A stretch of DNA of 64,000 nucleotides, taken from Maribacter polysaccharolyticus. GTDB taxonomy: Bacteria; Bacteroidota; Bacteroidia; Flavobacteriales; Flavobacteriaceae. The notes beneath the pieces were generated by a model that was not told the origin of the DNA, made no database searches, and saw only the letters and a list, made by a program, of their open reading frames with translations. Position 1 is the first letter of the stretch; every line of letters begins with the position of its first letter. Below are positions 17,011 to 25,547 of the stretch, piece after piece. The stretch lies in NCBI RefSeq assembly GCF_028882255.1, contig NZ_JARBUY010000004.1, positions 384,328 through 448,327 on the forward strand. Reading direction: 5' to 3'. A program made the translations under genes and the position numbers.

Positions 17011-18327
17011 ATGGCTACCAAAACCGTTTCATATGTGCCCTATAAGGTTAAAGATATTTCCCTTGCGGATTGGGGAAGAAAAGAGATTACCTTGGCAGAA
17101 GCAGAAATGCCAGGGCTTATGGCACTTCGCGAAGAATACAAGGATGAGCAACCCTTAAAAGGTGCAAGAATTGCAGGTTGTCTGCATATGACCATACAAA
17201 CTGCGGTTTTGATCGAGACCTTGGTGGCCCTTGGCGCCGAGGTTACATGGAGTTCCTGCAACATTTTCTCCACACAGGACCATGCCGCCGCCGCAATCGC
17301 TGCTGCCGGAATACCGGTTTATGCCTGGAAGGGGATGAATGAGGAAGAATTCGATTGGTGTATAGAACAGACCTTGTTCTTTGGCGAAGAGCGCCAGCCA
17401 TTGAATATGATCCTTGACGATGGAGGTGACCTAACGAATATGGTATTGGACAAATACCCAGCATTGGCCTCGGGTGTAAAAGGATTGTCCGAAGAAACCA
17501 CAACCGGGGTACATCGTTTATATGAAAGGGTCAACAACGGCACCTTGCCAATGCCTGCGATCAATGTGAACGATTCAGTGACCAAATCAAAATTCGACAA
17601 CAAATACGGATGCCGTGAGAGTGCCGTGGATGCCATTCGAAGGGCTACCGATACCATGTTGGCGGGTAAACGCGTAGTCGTAGCCGGATATGGCGATGTC
17701 GGTAAAGGAACCGCCGCCTCATTTAAAGGTGCGGGAGCAATCGTAACGGTAACCGAAATCGATCCAATTTGTGCCCTACAAGCCTGTATGGATGGTTTCG
17801 AAGTCAAAAAATTGGAAAATGTCGTGGATAAAGCCGATGTGGTCATTACCACCACGGGAAACAAAGACATCATCAGGGCAGAGCATTTTAAAGCGATGCG
17901 CGATAAAGTGATCGTTTGCAATATAGGGCATTTCGACAATGAAATCGATATGGCTTGGCTGAATTCGAATTATGGGGACACCAAAGATGAAATTAAACCC
18001 CAAGTAGATAAATATACCATTGACGGTAAAGATGTTATCGTATTGGCCGAAGGCCGATTGGTAAACCTTGGTTGTGCCACCGGCCACCCAAGTTTTGTAA
18101 TGAGCAACTCCTTTACCAACCAGACCTTGGCACAGATCGAACTTTGGAAAAATAGTGGCGCCTATGAAAACAAGGTGTATATGCTGCCCAAACATTTGGA
18201 TGAAAAAGTAGCCAAGTTACATTTATCGAGATTGGGTGCGGAACTTACCGAGCTCCGTGAAGACCAAGCGAAATATATCGGGGTTACCGTAGAGGGCCCT
18301 TTTAAACCTGACTATTACAGGTACTAA
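17011..18327 (+). CDS. ahcY: Adenosylhomocysteinase
   Basis: The 438-residue enzyme reversibly hydrolyses S-adenosylhomocysteine to adenosine and homocysteine, keeping methyltransferases free of product inhibition. Visible blocks are [60 protein letters not shown] (ligand region), the NAD loop [20 protein letters not shown], and [15 protein letters not shown]. It ends in KPDYYRY, the C-terminal Lys-Tyr tail that contacts NAD of the neighbouring subunit. AAAAAAGGAT precedes the ATG. A strong terminator follows, so it is a single-gene unit. Confidence 0.98.
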   Translation: MATKTVSYVPYKVKDISLADWGRKEITLAEAEMPGLMALREEYKDEQPLKGARIAGCLHMTIQTAVLIETLVALGAEVTWSSCNIFSTQDHAAAAIAAAGIPVYAWKGMNEEEFDWCIEQTLFFGEERQPLNMILDDGGDLTNMVLDKYPALASGVKGLSEETTTGVHRLYERVNNGTLPMPAINVNDSVTKSKFDNKYGCRESAVDAIRRATDTMLAGKRVVVAGYGDVGKGTAASFKGAGAIVTVTEIDPICALQACMDGFEVKKLENVVDKADVVITTTGNKDIIRAEHFKAMRDKVIVCNIGHFDNEIDMAWLNSNYGDTKDEIKPQVDKYTIDGKDVIVLAEGRLVNLGCATGHPSFVMSNSFTNQTLAQIELWKNSGAYENKVYMLPKHLDEKVAKLHLSRLGAELTELREDQAKYIGVTVEGPFKPDYYRY

Positions 18328-18346
18328 TAAACCATCTTAAGTCCAT

Positions 18347-18380
18347 AAAAAAACCCTTACCATAGCGTAAGGGTTTTTTT
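18347..18380 (+). terminator. Rho-independent terminator of ahcY
   Basis: The stem A7-CCCTTAC (18347-18360) pairs with GTAAGGG-T7 (18367-18380) around a 6-base loop, 19 bases after the ahcY stop. Confidence 0.92.
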
Positions 18381-18525
18381 ATTTTATAAATTTATCGCAT
18401 TGGGCCAGTAAAAAGCAGTCATAACTCCCTAATACAGCAACACTCAATTGTATTCGATACAACCAAATAACCTTAAACCAAAGCGAAATGAAAAACCAAA
18501 ATAACTTTAAAAACCAAAACGAGGT

Positions 18526-20115
18526 ATGACAAAAAAAATAACCAAAACCCTTTTAAAACCAATTTTAATCACTTCAATACTACTTGGATTTTCTTGTGGC
18601 AACCAAAACGAGTATGACATCGTAATCTTGAACGGAACGGTATATGACGGTTCCGGCAGTGAACCCATAGTAACCGACATTGCCATCAAGAATTCAGAAA
18701 TCGTCGCCATCACGGACCTGGAAAACTATACAGCCCGAAAGGAAATCAATGCGGAAGGACTTGCAGTAGCACCGGGTTTTATCGATATGCATGCCCACCT
18801 TGCCCCCATCATGGAACTCAATTCTTGTGAAAGCCATGTACGACAAGGGGTAACCACTGCCCTTGGCGGACCCGATGGAAGCTCTCCTTATCCCTTAAAG
18901 CCCTATATGGACAGTCTTATGCAAAAGGGTATTGGGATGAACGTAGCCTATTTGGTGGGACATAATACCATACGAAAGCATATAATGAAATTGGAAAACA
19001 GGGCTCCAACCGAAGAAGAACTGAAGGCTATGGAGGCTGAAGTGGACAGCGCCATGAAAGATGGTGCCTTTGGCATCTCTACCGGCTTAAAATACCTTCC
19101 TGGAGCATTCTCCAAAGTTGACGAGGTCATTGCCCTTTCAAAAGTAGCCTCCAACTATGGGGGAATCTACACTTCCCACTTAAGAGATGAAGGCTTGGGC
19201 CTCTTTGATGCCGTTGCGGAAGCCATAAAAATTTCTGAAGAAGCCGATATTCCCGTCGTACTTACGCATCATAAAGCCATTGGCAAACCCATGTGGGGAA
19301 AAAGTTCGATCACTTTGGCCATGGTCGATTCTGCACGGTCCAAGGGCCTGGACATTAAAATGGATCAGTATCCTTATGCTGCCAGTTACACAAGTATATC
19401 GGTTCTGATTCCCAGTTGGGCAAGGGCGGGAGGACAGGAATCATTTAAACAACGTGTTGCCGATCCCGTACTTAAGGATAGCATAAAAAATGCAATTGTC
19501 TTCAACATCCTGAATGACCGTGGAGGTTCCGATTTGAATAGAATACAATTCGGCAAAGTAGAATGGGCCCCTGAATTGGAAGGAAAGACGCTGAAATATT
19601 GGTGCGAGGAAAATAATTTGGAGCCATCCACTGAAAATGGGGCCGAATTGGTGATCAAAGCACAATTAAATGGAGGTGCCGGCTGTGTTTTCCATGCCAT
19701 GTCAGAGGATGATGTGGAAAATATCATGAAACATCCATTCACGATGATCGGTTCAGACGGTCGTTTGGTAAAACCTGGAATGGGGCACCCACACCCTCGC
19801 GGTTATGGCACGTTCCCAAGGGTTTTGGGTAGATATGTTCGGGAAAAGAAGACCTTGACCCTTTCCAACGCCATTCGCAAAATGACATCCATGCCTGCGG
19901 AAAGTCTCCATTTGACGGATAGAGGACTGTTGAAAGAAGGGCTAAAAGCGGATGTGACGATATTCAACCCCGACACCGTTATAGACAAAGCAACTATTGA
20001 AAATCCGCATCAATATCCGGAAGGCATTGCGTATGTAATCGTAAACGGGGAATTTGCCGTTTATGATAGCCAATTCAAAGACGTAAAATCAGGAACAGTT
20101 TTAAGAAAACAATAA
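18526..20115 (+). CDS. Lipoprotein amidohydrolase, N-acyl-D-amino-acid deacylase family
   Basis: The 529-residue protein has a lipoprotein signal (ILITSILLGFSCGNQNEYD) and an amidohydrolase barrel. Metal ligands appear in GFIDMHAHLAP (H-x-H). Other blocks are CESHVRQGVTTALGGPDGSS, GISTGLKYLPGAFSKVDEVI and SHLRDEGLGLFDAVAEAIKI, with VVLTHHKAIGKPMWG giving a further His and MIGSDGRL the late Asp. This is the D-aminoacylase subgroup. It is first of three same-strand exported hydrolase genes (12 and 4 base gaps), which suggests a periplasmic pathway for N-acylated or D-amino-acid peptides. The substrate is unproven. Confidence 0.88.
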   Translation: MTKKITKTLLKPILITSILLGFSCGNQNEYDIVILNGTVYDGSGSEPIVTDIAIKNSEIVAITDLENYTARKEINAEGLAVAPGFIDMHAHLAPIMELNSCESHVRQGVTTALGGPDGSSPYPLKPYMDSLMQKGIGMNVAYLVGHNTIRKHIMKLENRAPTEEELKAMEAEVDSAMKDGAFGISTGLKYLPGAFSKVDEVIALSKVASNYGGIYTSHLRDEGLGLFDAVAEAIKISEEADIPVVLTHHKAIGKPMWGKSSITLAMVDSARSKGLDIKMDQYPYAASYTSISVLIPSWARAGGQESFKQRVADPVLKDSIKNAIVFNILNDRGGSDLNRIQFGKVEWAPELEGKTLKYWCEENNLEPSTENGAELVIKAQLNGGAGCVFHAMSEDDVENIMKHPFTMIGSDGRLVKPGMGHPHPRGYGTFPRVLGRYVREKKTLTLSNAIRKMTSMPAESLHLTDRGLLKEGLKADVTIFNPDTVIDKATIENPHQYPEGIAYVIVNGEFAVYDSQFKDVKSGTVLRKQ

Positions 20116-20127
20116 AATTCTATCTCC

Positions 20128-21426
20128 ATGAAAAAAATCCACCTAGGACTTGTAGTAGCATTCGGGCTACTCTCGAATTTTGTAGTTGCACAGGAAAGTA
20201 CGACCATTGATAAAAAATACAATAAGGAAATAGCACGCTTGGTAAAGTCCAAAAAGGTCAAAGCGGCATTCACGTTTATCGAGGAGCAAAAAGATCAAAC
20301 TACCGAAGACCACATCACGTTGACCGAGGTACTGGCTCCCCCGTTCAAAGAAGATCAAAAAGGCGTGGTATTTGCAAAAATGTTAAAGGAAGCGGGTGTT
20401 GATAGCATCTGGACCGATAAAGTAGGTAATGTAATCGGGCTTAAAAAAGGCTCTTCGGGAACATCGGGTTATGTTGGTATTGATGCCCATTTGGATGTTG
20501 TATTCCCAGAGGGCACCGATGTTACCGTAAAAAAAGTTGGCGATACCCTAAAAGCTCCGGGTATTGGTGACGACACACGTGCCTTGGCCAATCTTATCAC
20601 CATGGTAAAGGCGATGAACAAGGCCGATATCAAAACGGAAAAGGACCTACTTATCGTTGGGACCGTAGGGGAAGAAGGTCTTGGGGATTTACGCGGAATG
20701 AAATATATATTCAACGATTCCGGCTTGAAAATAGACTCATGGATTGCCATAGATGGGGGCAGTATGGGCAGTATCAGTAATGCCGGATTGGGTTCTAAAC
20801 GCTATAAAGTACTGATTAAAGGCAAAGGAGGGCATTCGTGGGGTGCTTTTGAACTTGCAAACCCTCACCATGCATTAGGCAAGGCCATTGATGTCTTTTC
20901 AAAGGCAGCATGGACCTATACTTCCGGCGATATCCCAAAAACCAGCTTTAATGTAGGACGCATCGGTGGGGGGACTTCTGTCAACTCCATTCCATTCGAA
21001 TCTTGGATGGAAGTGGATATGCGCGCCATAAGTCCGGAAAATTTGGATGACATTGAGGGTATTTTAAAAACATCGGTCGAAAAGGCCATTACGGAATACA
21101 ATGCCAGCGGCGTAAAAGGTGAAGTGACCTATGAACTGATAAAAATTGGTGACCGCCCTTCCGGGGAACTCTCCCCTAGCATCCCATTGGTACAAAGGAG
21201 TATGGCGGCCACCGCATATTTTGGTGTTGACCCCTCATTGCGAAGAGGGTCTACCAACATCAACATTCCCGTTTCCAAAGGTATTCCTGCCGTATGTATA
21301 GGAAGGGGTGGTCAAGGAGGTGGTGCTCACTCGTTGCACGAATGGTATATCAACGACGAACCTGGGGACGAATCGATCAAATTGGCCCTTCTGATCACCT
21401 TGGCACAAGCTGGACTTGAAAAATAA
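20128..21426 (+). CDS. Exported M20-family metallopeptidase
   Basis: The 432-residue protein has a signal peptide (LGLVVAFGLLSNFVVAQ) and the di-zinc ligands of the M20 family: H-x-D in YVGIDAHLDVVFPEG, the bridging Asp in APGIGDDTRALANLITM, Glu-Glu in LIVGTVGEEGLGDLRG, Asp in WIAIDGGSMG, and the late His in GGAHSLHEWYIND. The lid domain contains KGKGGHSWGAFELANPHHAL. It resembles tripeptidase (PepT)-like or dipeptidase-like exopeptidases. It lies between a D-aminoacylase-like and a beta-lactamase-fold gene, so it probably trims short peptides in the periplasm. Confidence 0.9.
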   Translation: MKKIHLGLVVAFGLLSNFVVAQESTTIDKKYNKEIARLVKSKKVKAAFTFIEEQKDQTTEDHITLTEVLAPPFKEDQKGVVFAKMLKEAGVDSIWTDKVGNVIGLKKGSSGTSGYVGIDAHLDVVFPEGTDVTVKKVGDTLKAPGIGDDTRALANLITMVKAMNKADIKTEKDLLIVGTVGEEGLGDLRGMKYIFNDSGLKIDSWIAIDGGSMGSISNAGLGSKRYKVLIKGKGGHSWGAFELANPHHALGKAIDVFSKAAWTYTSGDIPKTSFNVGRIGGGTSVNSIPFESWMEVDMRAISPENLDDIEGILKTSVEKAITEYNASGVKGEVTYELIKIGDRPSGELSPSIPLVQRSMAATAYFGVDPSLRRGSTNINIPVSKGIPAVCIGRGGQGGGAHSLHEWYINDEPGDESIKLALLITLAQAGLEK

Positions 21427-21430
21427 GCGG

Positions 21431-23068
21431 ATGAAACCAACGATGAAAAAGTTACTGGTAGTATTGCTGGTTATTGGATGGTCTTACTCCCATGCCCAAT
21501 TACAGACCGAACAGATCGCAAAAATCGACAGTCTATTCCTCCAATGGAACACCCCCAACCATCCGGGTGGTGCCATTGGGATCATGCAAGATGATAAAAT
21601 CGTGTTTTCCAAGGCCTATGGGTTGGCAAGCATGGAGTATTTGGTTCCCAATAGTACGGAAACCCGATTCAATGTAGCCTCGGTATCCAAACAATTCAGT
21701 GCATTGGGCATTGTCCTGCTTCATCTCCAAGGAAAAATTTCAATAGATGACACCATTGACCAATACATAGACGGTCTTGCCCCCTTTGCAAGTAAGATCA
21801 CCATCCGCCATATGCTTCACCACACCAGTGGTCTACGTAGCCTACACACGCTTTTTGGACTGGCAGGTTGGCGAAGTGATGATTCGAGGACCAATGCCGA
21901 TTTAAATAGGATAATGGCCAAACAAAACGAACTTAATTTTGAACCCGGTTCGGAATATCTGTATTGCAATACCGGATTTATGTTCATGGCAACCATTATT
22001 GAAAAGGTTTCCGGTAGGTCTTTCGGCACTTATATGCAGGAAGAAATTTTCGTCCCATTGGGAATGTACGACACCTATGTAGAAGGGGAATATGATAGGA
22101 TTGTACCCAACAATGCCACTTCTTACAACAATACCGATGATAGCTTTGTCCGCTCCGTAGAATATTGGGGTTATGTTGGGTCCGGAAACATACATACGAC
22201 CACTAAAGACCTTCTTACCTACCTGAAAAATTTCTATGATCCCCTACCGGGTTGGGATTCCCCGTTTAAAATCATGCAAACCCTAGACCCGCTTAACGAT
22301 GGTAGTTTTAACCAATATGCCTTTGGGGTAAACGTAGACAGCCTTTACGGTAGAAAACGAATAAGCCATGGGGGATCTATTGGAGGTTTTAGGTCAAATA
22401 TCGCCGTTTTCCCAGCGGATAGGACCAGTATTGTCATCATTACCAACTTTTCATCCTCGGGACCGGCAAAAAAATCGAACAAAATCGCCGAAGTGATCTT
22501 TGGTAAGCCCCAAAAAAAACCCATTGAGGTCGCAAAAATCCCAAAAAGCAAAATGGCCTCCTATGTCGGTACCTATTGGGACGACATTACGGTTCAAGAG
22601 CGAAAAGTCACCATAAATGGGGATACCCTATTCATTGGGAATGGAAATTCAAAAACCGCATTCCTTCCCATCACCAAAAACGAATTCATTACCCTTGACC
22701 CAGAAAATGTCACTAGGATCGAATTCAATGGGAAGGGCATGACCTTCCACCCGAAAAGCGGAAAACCTTCGCTTTATACAAAATACAAGAGTGAACCCTT
22801 AACACCCCAAAGGGCCGAGGAATATATGGGGACTTATTACAGTAAGGAAATAGAGACCGCGTATACCGTTCATTATGAGGACGGAAAATTGTTCGCGCAT
22901 CATATCCGACATGGTACCATCCCCTTAAAACAAAAAATGGACGACCTGCTGGAGGGCGATTACCCCCTGAATACCATGAAATTCAAAAAGGAAAACAACA
23001 AGATCATCGGAGTAAATATTTCCAACGGAAGGGCTCGTAATCTTTGGTTTGAAAAACGTCCCGAATAA
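21431..23068 (+). CDS. Exported serine hydrolase, beta-lactamase (class C) fold
   Basis: The 545-residue protein has a signal peptide (MKKLLVVLLVIGWSYSHAQ) and the three class C/DD-peptidase motifs: S-V-S-K at residues 84-87, Y-C-N at 178-180 and H-G-G at 313-315. After the catalytic domain come about 200 residues of lipocalin-like repeats (VGTYWDDITVQERKVTINGD and MGTYYSKEIETAYTVHYEDG), as in D-aminopeptidases and esterases of this fold. The start is ambiguous: TTG 21416 overlaps the preceding gene, and ATG 21431 or 21443 are better. It is third in the hydrolase cluster and likely acts on D-amino-acid peptides or esters. Confidence 0.88.
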   Translation: MKPTMKKLLVVLLVIGWSYSHAQLQTEQIAKIDSLFLQWNTPNHPGGAIGIMQDDKIVFSKAYGLASMEYLVPNSTETRFNVASVSKQFSALGIVLLHLQGKISIDDTIDQYIDGLAPFASKITIRHMLHHTSGLRSLHTLFGLAGWRSDDSRTNADLNRIMAKQNELNFEPGSEYLYCNTGFMFMATIIEKVSGRSFGTYMQEEIFVPLGMYDTYVEGEYDRIVPNNATSYNNTDDSFVRSVEYWGYVGSGNIHTTTKDLLTYLKNFYDPLPGWDSPFKIMQTLDPLNDGSFNQYAFGVNVDSLYGRKRISHGGSIGGFRSNIAVFPADRTSIVIITNFSSSGPAKKSNKIAEVIFGKPQKKPIEVAKIPKSKMASYVGTYWDDITVQERKVTINGDTLFIGNGNSKTAFLPITKNEFITLDPENVTRIEFNGKGMTFHPKSGKPSLYTKYKSEPLTPQRAEEYMGTYYSKEIETAYTVHYEDGKLFAHHIRHGTIPLKQKMDDLLEGDYPLNTMKFKKENNKIIGVNISNGRARNLWFEKRPE

Positions 23069-23164
23069 ATGGAAACATGGGAAATACCCTTGGTACTGCC
23101 TTGAATAAGGTTAAAGTGATTGCATATTGTCCGACCCGCTTTTTTAGCCCATTGGCCGGTATAA

Positions 23165-23201
23165 AAAAACCCCTTGTTCCCATAAAGAACAAGGGGTTTT
23201 T
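23165..23201. terminator. Bidirectional terminator between convergent genes
   Basis: The stem A5-CCCCTTGTTC (23165-23179) pairs perfectly with GAACAAGGGG-T5 (23187-23201) around a 7-base loop. It lies between the serine hydrolase (plus) and the SYLF gene (minus) and can serve both. Confidence 0.92.
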
Positions 23202-23219
23202 AGTTGAATTTCGGAGCTT

Positions 23220-23750
23220 TTAAAAAGGATCATAGGTGAATTTCTGACCGCCTACCGAGGCATCGGCCATCAAACCTGCTTTTGGCAGTGCAAAAACGGC
23301 CACCCCGTCTTTATATTTCGCATTGACGGCAATTCCCGATTTTAGGGCTACCGCAGAAGCTTCAGCCGCAAACTGGAATTTCCCTTCCTTGAACCTTGCC
23401 AAGTCTACCGGGGTTTCGAAAAAAATGACTTCGATGATCGCCTGGCCCCCAGCCTGTAACCCTATATTCAGTTTTTTAAGGTTGGCCAATCCAATCACAT
23501 CCCCATTTTCATAGACCACTCCGTTGCCGGAAGCACCGCCGATGATAAATCCGCCTTTACCTACATTGGGGAAAATCACATACCCTGCGGAGGTATCGAA
23601 AAACTTTTCGAGGCCCGAATCGGTTTTTAACAGGGTTTTTTTCGCCTTAACGGCATCTTGCATTAATTTTTTATCGCTTTTTGTCTGACCTATGGCAACA
23701 CCTACGAACAACATCATAGACATCACGGCCATTAACCTGAACATTTTCAT
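23220..23750 (-). CDS. Exported SYLF-domain (Ysc84-like) lipid-binding protein
   Basis: The 176-residue protein has a signal peptide (MFRLMAVMSMMLFVGVAIGQ). The rest is one SYLF domain: DTSAGYVIFPNVGKGGFIIG, GASGNGVVYENGDVIGLANL, GLQAGGQAIIEVIFFETPVD and SAVALKSGIAVNAKYKDGVA. SYLF domains bind phosphoinositides in eukaryotes; bacterial members are small exported proteins of unknown role. ATG 23750 is chosen because the signal peptide starts there; the frame runs open another 34 codons upstream. Monocistronic. Confidence 0.9.
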   Translation of the reverse strand: MKMFRLMAVMSMMLFVGVAIGQTKSDKKLMQDAVKAKKTLLKTDSGLEKFFDTSAGYVIFPNVGKGGFIIGGASGNGVVYENGDVIGLANLKKLNIGLQAGGQAIIEVIFFETPVDLARFKEGKFQFAAEASAVALKSGIAVNAKYKDGVAVFALPKAGLMADASVGGQKFTYDPF

Positions 23751-23959
23751 AGTTTTAACTGTTATGATTATTGGCTCAAAGATAAAACGCAATACCTTAC
23801 GACGGTTGATGGGCACACATAAGAATATGTTAATTTGAAATCGATGAAGCACTGTTTTTTTATCTTGAAACCCGGTTGCCGTTTTATAAAACGATTAACT
23901 TTTAAAAATCATTTTCGGATAAAATCATTTTTTCGGTACTTCGTATAAAATATTATGAT

Positions 23960-24481
23960 ATGACGATTTTTGTGGATATGGATGAAGTGATCGCCGATAC
24001 TTTCGGTGCCCACATAGCAATATACAATGAAGAATTCAATGCGAACCTTACCTTGGAAGACTGTAAAGGGACCGAGGTTTGGAAAATGGTGCCTGAGGCC
24101 CATCAGGAGAGCATTCGAAAACATGCAACCAGAAGGGGGTTCTTTAAAAACCTGGATCCGATCGAAGGAAGTATTGAAGTAATCGAAAAACTATCGGAAA
24201 AACATGAGCTGTATATTGCTTCAGCGGCCATGCAATTTCCGAATTCCTTGGAGGAAAAAAGCGCGTGGTTAGATAAATATTTTCCCTTTATCCCATGGCA
24301 AAAAAGAATCTTATGCGGACATAAGCATATATTGAAAGGAGACCTATTAATTGACGATCGGAGCTTCAATCTGGAAATGTTCAATGGCAGGTCCATCTTG
24401 TTTTCTTCCCCGCATAATGCCTTTACCAAAGGTTTTGAACGGGCCGATACCTGGGACGAAATTGCCGCTAAATTACTCTAG
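23960..24481 (+). CDS. 5'(3')-deoxyribonucleotidase (NT5C type)
   Basis: The 173-residue HAD-fold phosphatase has motif I TIFVDMDEVIADTFG (D-x-D nucleophile), motif II in LYIASAAMQFPNS, and motif III/IV in HILKGDLLIDDRSFNLEMF. This pattern fits the NT5C family, which dephosphorylates deoxyribonucleoside monophosphates and so limits dNTP pools. The length is typical. The gene ends with a 9-base overlap with the convergent phytase gene. Confidence 0.9.
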   Translation: MTIFVDMDEVIADTFGAHIAIYNEEFNANLTLEDCKGTEVWKMVPEAHQESIRKHATRRGFFKNLDPIEGSIEVIEKLSEKHELYIASAAMQFPNSLEEKSAWLDKYFPFIPWQKRILCGHKHILKGDLLIDDRSFNLEMFNGRSILFSSPHNAFTKGFERADTWDEIAAKLL

Positions 24482-25486
24482 CCCCAACTTGCCCAGATCA
24501 TAGAAATAGAAGTTCTTTTCATCGTTCATGGCCACGAAGAGCCCATGGACAAATGTATCGTTCAAAGGAACGGTGACCACTTCGCAGCCATCGGTTTCCA
24601 TGGTACTTAAGTTTAGGGCCTTTACAAATTCGTTCGTATTTCTGGAAAAGATATTGAACTCCCCTTTTTGTTGATTGGAAACAATAAGGTAACCTTCACC
24701 GGTATTATAGGTAGCTATGGCAATACCTTCGATATCGGCCAAGAAATGTTCGCCCCCAAAACATGAAATTTCGTTATTCCCCTTATTGGGTTCGGCATGG
24801 TATTTACGAATACAGACCCCTTCATCGGAGTAATAGACAAATCCTTTTTCGTCATCCACCGCTATGGCCTCAATCTCTTTTTCCCCACTGAACTTTCCGA
24901 ATTTCCGAACGAAATCGGACCTGACCCCCAAACTATCGGCACTAAACCGATATTGGTACAGATACCCCTCCAAAGGACCGGATTTTCTCCCTACTATGGC
25001 ATAAAGACTTGAATCTATAGGCGAGGTATAAAGCGCTATCCCCATAGGCAATCTTTGTTCCGGGCTAGTTGCATCTTCGAACACCGGGAAACCTCCTTGA
25101 TCCAGCGGTTTCATTTCCGGAATGGCATACATCCTTAGCTGTTGCTTCTCCCTTTCGGTAAAGACAAGAACATCGGTATATGTTGAATCATTGATTCGAA
25201 AACCATAGGCTACATCCACATTATTGGGTCTTTGAACACCCCTTATGGTCATAGCTTCAATGATCTTACCCTCCAGATCAAAAGCATATATGGCTCCTTG
25301 GGTATCTTTGTCCGTACCGAATACGATTGATTTTGAAGCATCTTCCGGATGGATCCATATGGCCGGGTCATCGGTGTCATTCGCGGTAAACTCGGTTATC
25401 ACGTCCGGAGCAATGGCGGGTAACGTGCTCCGGTTACAGGCCAAGGTAAGCGTGAGAGGCAATAAAATCAAGAGGGCTTTTTTCAT
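24473..25486 (-). CDS. Beta-propeller phytase lipoprotein
   Basis: The 337-residue protein has a lipoprotein signal (ILLPLTLTLACNRS) and matches beta-propeller phytases, which release phosphate from inositol hexakisphosphate in a calcium-dependent way. Typical blocks are DTDDPAIWIHPEDASKS, FGTDKDTQGAIYAFDLEGK, VQRPNNVDVAYGF, IEAIAVDDEKGFVYYSDEGV and DIEGIAIATYNTGEGYLIVS. ATG 25486 is chosen because the signal begins there; the longer frame from 25576 runs into the TonB receptor gene. The receptor gene ends 61 bases upstream on the same strand, so receptor and phytase are probably one operon for organic-phosphate use. Confidence 0.92.
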   Translation of the reverse strand: MKKALLILLPLTLTLACNRSTLPAIAPDVITEFTANDTDDPAIWIHPEDASKSIVFGTDKDTQGAIYAFDLEGKIIEAMTIRGVQRPNNVDVAYGFRINDSTYTDVLVFTEREKQQLRMYAIPEMKPLDQGGFPVFEDATSPEQRLPMGIALYTSPIDSSLYAIVGRKSGPLEGYLYQYRFSADSLGVRSDFVRKFGKFSGEKEIEAIAVDDEKGFVYYSDEGVCIRKYHAEPNKGNNEISCFGGEHFLADIEGIAIATYNTGEGYLIVSNQQKGEFNIFSRNTNEFVKALNLSTMETDGCEVVTVPLNDTFVHGLFVAMNDEKNFYFYDLGKLGLE

Positions 25487-25547
25487 GTCAAACATATTTG
25501 GATCAATAAATCCGATTCGATGGCCATAGCAGGTATCGGAAATGGAT

